Shown: positions 14,106-18,003 of the stretch, piece after piece
How positions within the stretch are numbered: the first letter of the stretch is position 1
Layout: the number at the start of each line of letters is the position of its first letter
From: Pseudolysinimonas_A sp049651805
GTDB taxonomy: Bacteria; Actinomycetota; Actinomycetes; Actinomycetales; Microbacteriaceae
Length of the DNA: 18,003 nt
Direction: 5' to 3'
Assembly (NCBI RefSeq): GCF_049651805.1
Contig: NZ_JBASCU010000018.1
Span: 1-18,003 of the forward strand
Program-made: the position numbers and the translations under genes
The notes under the pieces: model-generated
What the model was told of the DNA's origin: nothing
The model's input: the letters and a program-made list of their open reading frames with translations, nothing else
Database searches by the model: none

Positions 14106-14909
14106 GTGACCCTCCGGTTCGTGCTCGTGCCGCAGTGGCAGGGCTCCCCCTCGCCGCGGGCGATGCGCCTCGTCGATGGAGTCGCCGCGCTCCAATCCGA
14201 CCTGCCGGCCTCGGCAACGTCAGCCGTGCCGGTGCCGCTCGAGGCCGGCGACGAGCAGGGCACCGGAATCTCCCGCTACACGTCGGTGCAGCTGGTGCGC
14301 GAGCGCACCTCGGTGGTACTTCAGGATGTCGACGGCCCATTCGTCGTCGTCGGAGGCGACTGCGGGGTCTCCGCCGCGGGCATCGCCGTCGCCGCGAACC
14401 GTCACCCCGATGTCGCCGTCGTCTGGTTCGACGCCCACCCCGACCTCAACTCCCCCGAATCGTCGCCGTCCGGAGCCTTCGCCGGAATGGTGCTGCGCGC
14501 AGCGATCGACAACGGCGACATCGCCTCCGAGCGGGTTGTGCTCGCGGGTGCACGGTCGTGGGATGCCGGCGAGGAGACCTTCGCCGCCGACGTCGGCTTG
14601 CGCATCTTCACCGCGAACGACCTCGACGATCCCTCCGCGCTGGCGGATGCGGTGGCCGCGACCGGCGCCGACGCCGTCTACCTGCACATCGACCTCGACG
14701 TGCTCGATCCCGCCGACCTCGACGGACTGCTCGACCCGGAGCCGTTCGGAGTGAGCTCGTCGGCACTCGTCGCGGCGATCCGGGCGCTGCGGGCGCGCTT
14801 TCCCCTCGCCGGGGCGACCCTGGCCGCCTACGCGCCAGGTGCCCTCGAGACCGAGCAGGCGGCCGACGACGCCGCCACCATCCTGCGCATCATCGCGGCA
14901 CTCGACTGA
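14106..14909 (+). CDS. Arginase/ureohydrolase-family protein
   Basis: 267 residues. Ureohydrolases hydrolyse arginine, agmatine or related guanidino/formimino compounds with two Mn ions. Metal-binding motifs are present in order: GGDC (83-86, usually GGDH), WFDAHPDLN (107-115; Asp109, His111, Asp113) and HIDLDVLDP (194-202; Asp196, Asp198). The first manganese ligand, normally His in GGDH, is Cys86 here. The PESSPSGAFAGM segment after the second motif resembles the T-P-E-T-T-P-S-G substrate-loop region of arginase-like proteins. The substrate cannot be decided. The GTG at 14106 follows the previous stop by nine bases. The gene ends with a hairpin formed partly by its own stop codon. Confidence 0.82.
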   Translation: MTLRFVLVPQWQGSPSPRAMRLVDGVAALQSDLPASATSAVPVPLEAGDEQGTGISRYTSVQLVRERTSVVLQDVDGPFVVVGGDCGVSAAGIAVAANRHPDVAVVWFDAHPDLNSPESSPSGAFAGMVLRAAIDNGDIASERVVLAGARSWDAGEETFAADVGLRIFTANDLDDPSALADAVAATGADAVYLHIDLDVLDPADLDGLLDPEPFGVSSSALVAAIRALRARFPLAGATLAAYAPGALETEQAADDAATILRIIAALD

Positions 14910-14921
14910 GGCTTCAGTCGA
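14902..14921. terminator. Hairpin between convergent genes (possible bidirectional terminator)
   Basis: TCGACTGA and TCAGTCGA are exact reverse complements around the tetraloop GGCT. The left arm contains the arginase-family stop codon. No T run follows on either side, so it would be a non-canonical terminator. Confidence 0.45.
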
Positions 14922-14942
14922 CGCGCGTGCTCAGTCGACGCG
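14914..14942. repeat. 17-base tandem direct repeat at the 3' end of the lipoprotein gene
   Basis: TCAGTCGACGCG occurs at 14914-14925 and 14931-14942, a 17-base period. The second copy is the last four codons (R-V-D-stop) of the minus-strand lipoprotein gene. The first copy lies just outside it and forms one arm of the neighbouring hairpin. Confidence 0.8.
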
Positions 14943-15512
14943 GATCTCGTACCTTCCGGTCGTCGCGTCGAACGCGGTGATGGTGACCACCGCATCCACC
15001 GCGCCCTCCGGCGACTCGTAGCTGCAGGCCACGGTGGTGCCGACGACGATCGCGACCTCGGTGCCTTCGCAGGTGACCTCGGGCACGTAGTCGAGCACCT
15101 TCTTGAGTGCGGTGATGGCCAACGCCTCGATGTCGCCGACCGGCACCGACGCGCCGGGCTCGGCAGTCGGCTCGGGCGCGTTGTTGGGCACCTCGGCGAC
15201 CTGGATGTCGAACGCGTAGTTGTCGCCGTCGACCTCGGTGAACGAGATGACCGTGTTGAACTCGAGCCCGGTGCCCGGATCGACGAGCAGGCAGGTGACC
15301 GAGGTGTCGGCTTCCACCTGGATGTCGTTGTCCCCACAGTCGATCGTGGGACGCACGCCGACCTGCTCTTCGAGTTCGTCGGCGGCGAGCTCTTCGATGT
15401 CTTCCGGAGGAACGGTGGGCGCGGTGTTGACACCGACGCTGAACGTGCACCCGGCCAGCAGGGTGACGGCGAGCGCAGCGACGGGGATCAGAGTGAGGGA
15501 GCGGGAACGCAC
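14931..15512 (-). CDS. Secreted lipoprotein with two DUF4333-like repeats
   Basis: 193 residues. The signal peptide ends in the lipobox L-A-G-C with the lipidated cysteine at 22. Two homologous domains follow: about 38-105 and 126-193, separated by a Pro/Glu/Ala linker. Each has an initial amphipathic helix (IEELAADELEEQ / IEALAITALKKV), a cysteine pair exactly 15 residues apart (Cys59/Cys74 and Cys148/Cys163) and a closing beta strand (YAFDIQV / YEIRVD). This fits DUF4333, a small extracytoplasmic domain of unknown function in actinobacteria; each pair probably forms a disulphide. The GTG at 15512 has GGAGG six to seven bases upstream, and TAGCGT (15547-15542, minus) is a likely -10. It is divergent from the crotonase gene. 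Confidence 0.8.
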   Translation of the reverse strand: MRSRSLTLIPVAALAVTLLAGCTFSVGVNTAPTVPPEDIEELAADELEEQVGVRPTIDCGDNDIQVEADTSVTCLLVDPGTGLEFNTVISFTEVDGDNYAFDIQVAEVPNNAPEPTAEPGASVPVGDIEALAITALKKVLDYVPEVTCEGTEVAIVVGTTVACSYESPEGAVDAVVTITAFDATTGRYEIRVD

Positions 15513-15581
15513 GGTCTGCCTCCAGGAACGACGATGGTTGAACGCTAGCGGATGGAAGCATCACTCACGGGTGCCGCCGCT

Positions 15582-15587
15582 TACGCT
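15582..15587 (+). promoter_or_regulatory. -10 element of a leaderless promoter (enoyl-CoA hydratase)
   Basis: TACGCT fits TANNNT and is followed after six bases by the GTG start, placing the transcription start at the start codon. No Shine-Dalgarno is present. Confidence 0.5.
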
Positions 15588-15593
15588 GGTCTC

Positions 15594-16376
15594 GTGGCTG
15601 AACGAGTGACCATCGATCGGGGCGGGCACCTGCTGCTCATCGGGCTCAACCGACCCCAGAAGCGCAACGCCGCGGACTTCGCGATGCTGCAGGAGCTGTG
15701 CCTCGCCTACGGCGAGCTCGACCGCGACCCCGACCTGCGCGTGGGCGTCGTGTATGCGCACGGCGACCACTTCACCGGCGGCCTCGACCTGGGCGACGTG
15801 GCCCCGCGCATCGGCGCGAACGGGCTCGACCTGGTTCCCGAGGGCGGGCTCAACCCGTGGCAGGTCGAGGGCGAGTTCCAGCGCAAGCCCGTCGTCATCG
15901 CCGTGCAGGGCATGTGCCTGACCCTCGGCATCGAACTGGCGCTGGCGAGCGACGTCGTCGTCGCCGCCGATTCGACCGTGTTCGGGCAGATCGAGGTGCA
16001 GCGCGGCATCCTGCCGTTCGGCGGAGCGACGATCCGATTCCCGCGCGCGGTCGGCTGGGGCAACGCGATGCGCTGGATGCTCACCGGCGACTCATTCGAC
16101 GCCGCCGAAGCGCACCGGATGGGCCTCGTGCAGGAGGTGGTGCCGCACGGCACCCAGCTCGAGCGGGCGCGCGCGATCGCGACCCGGATCGCCACCCAGG
16201 CTCCGCTGGCGGTGCAAGCCACCCTCGCCAACGCGCGGGAGGCCATCCGCGACAGCGACGCCCGCGCGGAACAGCAGCTGCAACCCGAACTGGTACGGCT
16301 CGCCTCGAGCGAAGACGCCGCCGAAGGGATGCGCGCCTTCGTCGCCCGCGACGAACCGGACTTCCGCGGCCGGTGA
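15594..16376 (+). CDS. Enoyl-CoA hydratase/isomerase (crotonase) family protein
   Basis: 260 residues, the normal crotonase length. These enzymes hydrate or isomerise enoyl-CoA thioesters, typically in beta-oxidation. Seen in order: the substrate-binding start HLLLIGLNRPQKRNA, the oxyanion-hole segment GDHFTGGLDL (57-66), the second oxyanion region GMCLTLGIELALASD (106-120), FGQIEVQRGILPFGG (130-144) and the C-terminal helical region. Both catalytic glutamates of true hydratases are present, Glu114 and Glu134, with the classical spacing of 20, so hydratase activity is plausible. The GTG at 15594 is preferred over the in-frame ATG at 15552 because homology and a leaderless -10 box support it. 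The next gene starts seven bases after its stop. Confidence 0.92.
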   Translation: MAERVTIDRGGHLLLIGLNRPQKRNAADFAMLQELCLAYGELDRDPDLRVGVVYAHGDHFTGGLDLGDVAPRIGANGLDLVPEGGLNPWQVEGEFQRKPVVIAVQGMCLTLGIELALASDVVVAADSTVFGQIEVQRGILPFGGATIRFPRAVGWGNAMRWMLTGDSFDAAEAHRMGLVQEVVPHGTQLERARAIATRIATQAPLAVQATLANAREAIRDSDARAEQQLQPELVRLASSEDAAEGMRAFVARDEPDFRGR

Positions 16377-16383
16377 ACCGCCG

Positions 16384-16869
16384 GTGAGCGCGCAGCCGAT
16401 GCGACCGGATCCGACGAAGCTCTCCCGACCGGAGCGGGTGGTTGGGGCGGTCGTGCGGTTCGGGGGGCGCGTGCCGGGGCTCCGCCGCTTCTTGTTGTGG
16501 CCGGTCGTCGCCCGACCGGGCTACTGGTTCGCGACGGCGTGCGCATGGCTGTGGGGGCGCATCCTGTTCGGCCGCTTCGCGAAGGGGGGCGGCATCCACT
16601 ACTTCTCCCGGCTGCCGAAATGGGCGTACGGGCGCGGCGGCACGACGATCGGCGCGATCTACCTGACGACCGACAACACCGGGGATGCCGTGCTGGAGCA
16701 CGAGGCGATTCACAAGGCGCAGTGGAAGAAGTACGGGCTCACCTTCATCGCGCTTTACGTCGCGGCGGGATCGCCGGCGCTCACCAACCGGTTCGAGGTC
16801 GAGGCGGGATTGGAGAAGGGCGGCTACCTGCGCACGCGGCGACCCGGGGGCTTGCCCGGAAAGAGCTAG
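16384..16869 (+). CDS. Small HExxH-containing protein of unknown function (relatives often named Fe-S oxidoreductase)
   Basis: 161 residues. The N-terminal third is basic and has a hydrophobic, Trp-rich segment (about 36-62) that could be a membrane helix or a membrane-associated region. A conserved block follows: LPKWAYGRGGTTIGAIYL (77-94), HEAIH (106-110, an HExxH zincin signature) then KAQWKKYG, and NRFEVEAGLEKGGY (135-148) with Glu138/Glu140 as possible third metal ligands. I recognise this as a small actinobacterial family frequently annotated as Fe-S oxidoreductase, but the protein has a single cysteine (in TACAW) and cannot hold a typical cluster. A metallopeptidase-like fold is more likely, though activity is unproven. 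The GTG at 16384 follows the crotonase stop by seven bases and has no clear Shine-Dalgarno, so coupling is likely. Confidence 0.72.
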   Translation: MSAQPMRPDPTKLSRPERVVGAVVRFGGRVPGLRRFLLWPVVARPGYWFATACAWLWGRILFGRFAKGGGIHYFSRLPKWAYGRGGTTIGAIYLTTDNTGDAVLEHEAIHKAQWKKYGLTFIALYVAAGSPALTNRFEVEAGLEKGGYLRTRRPGGLPGKS

Positions 16870-17222
16870 GCGTTGGTGCGGATGCGGGCGGCCCGGTCGC
16901 CGGAGATCCAGCCGTAGACCCGGTGCTCGCGTTCGAGATCGACTGGGAGCATCTCGCCGAGCCAGGCGCCGACCGCTTCGCCCAGCGACTGCCCGAGGTC
17001 GCGGCGCAGCCAGGTCACGCAGACGCGACCGGGAGCGGCGAGTTCGCGCACGGCGGCAGCGGAGTCGACCTCGACGAAGACCTGACCGCGGGCTCGAGCG
17101 GGCAGGGTGGCCAGCACGGTCTCGACGACCGGGAGGTCGGCCTCGACGGCGCCGAGCAGCACGAGGTCGCCGGCAGCGGGCTGCCAGGAGATCGTGGCGG
17201 GAAGGAGGTCGGAGAGGAACAT
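16866..17222 (-). CDS. Stand-alone SIP-domain protein (siderophore-interacting protein C-terminal domain)
   Basis: 118 residues. Segments DLVLLGAVEADLPVVETVLA, ARGQVFVEVDS, VCVTWLRRD and HRVYGWISGDRAARIR follow the SIP domain pattern (D.LLVGDETALPAI...; VFVEV; the W...GE...R motif). That is the NAD(P)H-binding half of siderophore-interacting ferric reductases. The N-terminal FAD-binding domain (about 120 residues) is absent and is not encoded nearby, so it probably cannot act alone as a flavin reductase. It begins at the ATG at 17222, a few bases downstream of a TATACT -10 embedded in an iron box. Its stop overlaps the convergent HExxH gene by four bases. A role in siderophore-iron handling is strongly suggested by the operator. 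Confidence 0.8.
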   Translation of the reverse strand: MFLSDLLPATISWQPAAGDLVLLGAVEADLPVVETVLATLPARARGQVFVEVDSAAAVRELAAPGRVCVTWLRRDLGQSLGEAVGAWLGEMLPVDLEREHRVYGWISGDRAARIRTNA

Positions 17223-17229
17223 CGCGAGA

Positions 17230-17248
17230 TCAGTATAGGCATACCTAA
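17230..17248 (-). promoter_or_regulatory. DtxR/IdeR iron box overlapping the -10 of the SIP-domain gene
   Basis: On the minus strand the 19 bases start TTAGGT and match the DtxR/IdeR consensus (TTAGGTTAG-S-CTAACCTAA) at about 14 of 19 positions by eye. The -10 TATACT (17237-17232, minus) lies within it, nine bases from the ATG. The arrangement is classic for iron-dependent repression. Confidence 0.75.
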
Positions 17249-17273
17249 CTGAGTGCGCCCTTACCTCGCGGGT

Positions 17274-18003
17274 TCACGCGGTCCAGGCGGGCGGATGCCG
17301 CGTCTGCCAGTGCAGGCGCCGTTCGAGTTGGGCACCGATCGCGAGCAGAACGTCTTCGCGCCCGGGTCGCCCGATGAGCTGCACCCCCATCGGCAGACCC
17401 TCTGCGGTGACGTGCACCGGCAGCACGATCGCCGGGAGACCGCTGACGTTCACCATGCTCGTGTACGGCGTATAGAGCACCTGCTGCCCGAAGTTGCGCT
17501 CGCCGTCGTCGGGGTCGTACCAACCGATCGGGCGCGGGGTGAGGGCCATCGCGGGAGTGAGCACGGCATCCACCTGGGAGGCTTGCGCGATGAATCGCCG
17601 CTCGAACCCGGCGAGCCAGGCCAGCGCGGCTGCCAGGTCGCGCGCGCCGAGGCGGCGACCGTTCTCGATCAGCCAGCGGGTGAGCGGTTCCACCCGTGCC
17701 AAGCCATCGTCGTCGACCGCGGTCGCCGCCGCCCCCGCCTGCCACACCGTGAGGAACGCCTTCGCGTAGCCGACCTCTGGCTCGAAGGCGAGCTCCTCGA
17801 TGCCGTGACCCGTGGCATCCAGCTCCCGGATCGCCACCTGCACCGCATCCTCGGCCTCCGGGGCGAGTTGCAGGTCGAACTCCGTCGCCCACGGCGAGTA
17901 GCGGGTGACGCCGATCGAGAACCGCCCTTCGCCGCGCACCGCCGCGCCGAGGAACGGCCCCTCGTCCCAGGTCGGCGGCGCGGTCGCCCACTGCGGCGCA
18001 CCC
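17274..18003 (-). CDS. Amidase (amidase-signature family), C-terminal part; runs off right edge
   Basis: About 243 codons are in the window, and the frame stays open to the right edge (upstream residues read G-A-P-Q-W-A-T-A-P-P-T-W-D-E-G-P-F-L). The fragment begins at the RFSIGVTRYSP strand that follows the catalytic core in this family. It then shows DAVLTPAMALTPRPIG, YTPYTSMVNVSGLPAIVLPV and GLPMGVQLIGRPGREDVLL, the standard C-terminal signature of AS-family amidases. These hydrolyse aliphatic or aromatic amides with a Ser-Ser-Lys triad, which lies in the missing N-terminal part, so activity cannot be judged. The substrate is unknown. The stop is 51 bases before the SIP-domain start, and the iron box in that gap indicates separate transcription of the downstream gene. 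Confidence 0.9.
   Translation of the reverse strand, partial: GAPQWATAPPTWDEGPFLGAAVRGEGRFSIGVTRYSPWATEFDLQLAPEAEDAVQVAIRELDATGHGIEELAFEPEVGYAKAFLTVWQAGAAATAVDDDGLARVEPLTRWLIENGRRLGARDLAAALAWLAGFERRFIAQASQVDAVLTPAMALTPRPIGWYDPDDGERNFGQQVLYTPYTSMVNVSGLPAIVLPVHVTAEGLPMGVQLIGRPGREDVLLAIGAQLERRLHWQTRHPPAWTA

Noticed and set aside
13421..14980. A 519-codon plus-strand frame spanning the membrane-protein and arginase-family genes
   Set aside because: The translation is Arg/Pro-dominated, typical of an out-of-frame reading, and it crosses two well-supported genes.
1..18003. CRISPR arrays, insertion sequences, phage genes or attachment sites
   Set aside because: No regularly spaced repeats, transposase or integrase motifs, or tRNA 3'-end duplications were seen. 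The tRNA-Arg end is not repeated elsewhere in the window as far as I can see.

Overview
The window is an 18 kb stretch of a high-GC (about 70% by eye) actinobacterial chromosome. The family is most likely Microbacteriaceae (order Micrococcales). This rests on GC-ending codons, frequent GTG starts, several probable leaderless promoters of the form TANNNT-N6-GTG, the lysA / DUF2993 / argS order, and a marked excess of GGATGC/GCATCC. It reads as core-genome sequence. I see no insertion sequence, prophage, integrase or CRISPR array, and no gene-free stretch longer than about 170 bases.

Layout. (1) Positions 1-2654, minus strand: the 5' tip of lysA (running off the left edge), a DUF2993 membrane protein and argS. 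(2) 2688-4088: a secreted DUF3558-like lipoprotein gene (plus) and, tail to tail, a transglutaminase-like gene (minus). (3) 4113-5211: tRNA-Arg(CCG), followed three bases later by a short glycerate kinase gene whose Shine-Dalgarno-like bases lie inside the tRNA acceptor stem. (4) 5196-8648: a RamB/ScfR-type regulator (minus), divergent from GTP-dependent PEP carboxykinase (plus). The 129-base gap holds a RamB-like half site and a 23-bp palindrome. (5) 8764-10142: an ECF sigma factor gene and a co-transcribed membrane protein that may be its unorthodox anti-sigma partner. (6) 10249-14909: a probable plus-strand operon of TPM-domain/coiled-coil membrane protein, PspA, a multi-pass membrane protein (DUF1624/DUF418 type) and an arginase-family protein. 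(7) 14931-15512: a lipoprotein with two DUF4333-like repeats (minus). (8) 15594-16869: an enoyl-CoA hydratase/isomerase and a small HExxH protein (plus). (9) 16866-17222: a stand-alone SIP-domain protein behind a clear DtxR/IdeR iron box (minus). (10) 17274-18003: the C-terminal part of an amidase running off the right edge (minus).

How the genes fit together. The left end serves lysine/cell-wall precursor supply and arginine decoding. Regions 3 and 4 deal with three-carbon metabolism: glycerate kinase feeds the 2-/3-phosphoglycerate pool, and PEP carboxykinase starts gluconeogenesis under a regulator of the acetate/fatty-acyl class. Regions 5 and 6 look like an envelope-stress neighbourhood, with a sigma factor, a membrane sensor-like protein, a TPM protein with a long predicted cytoplasmic coiled coil, and PspA. 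This block is the best candidate here for an under-described system. Its parts belong to known families, and the functional link is inferred from gene order and topology. The iron box shows that the SIP-domain protein belongs to the iron-starvation regulon.
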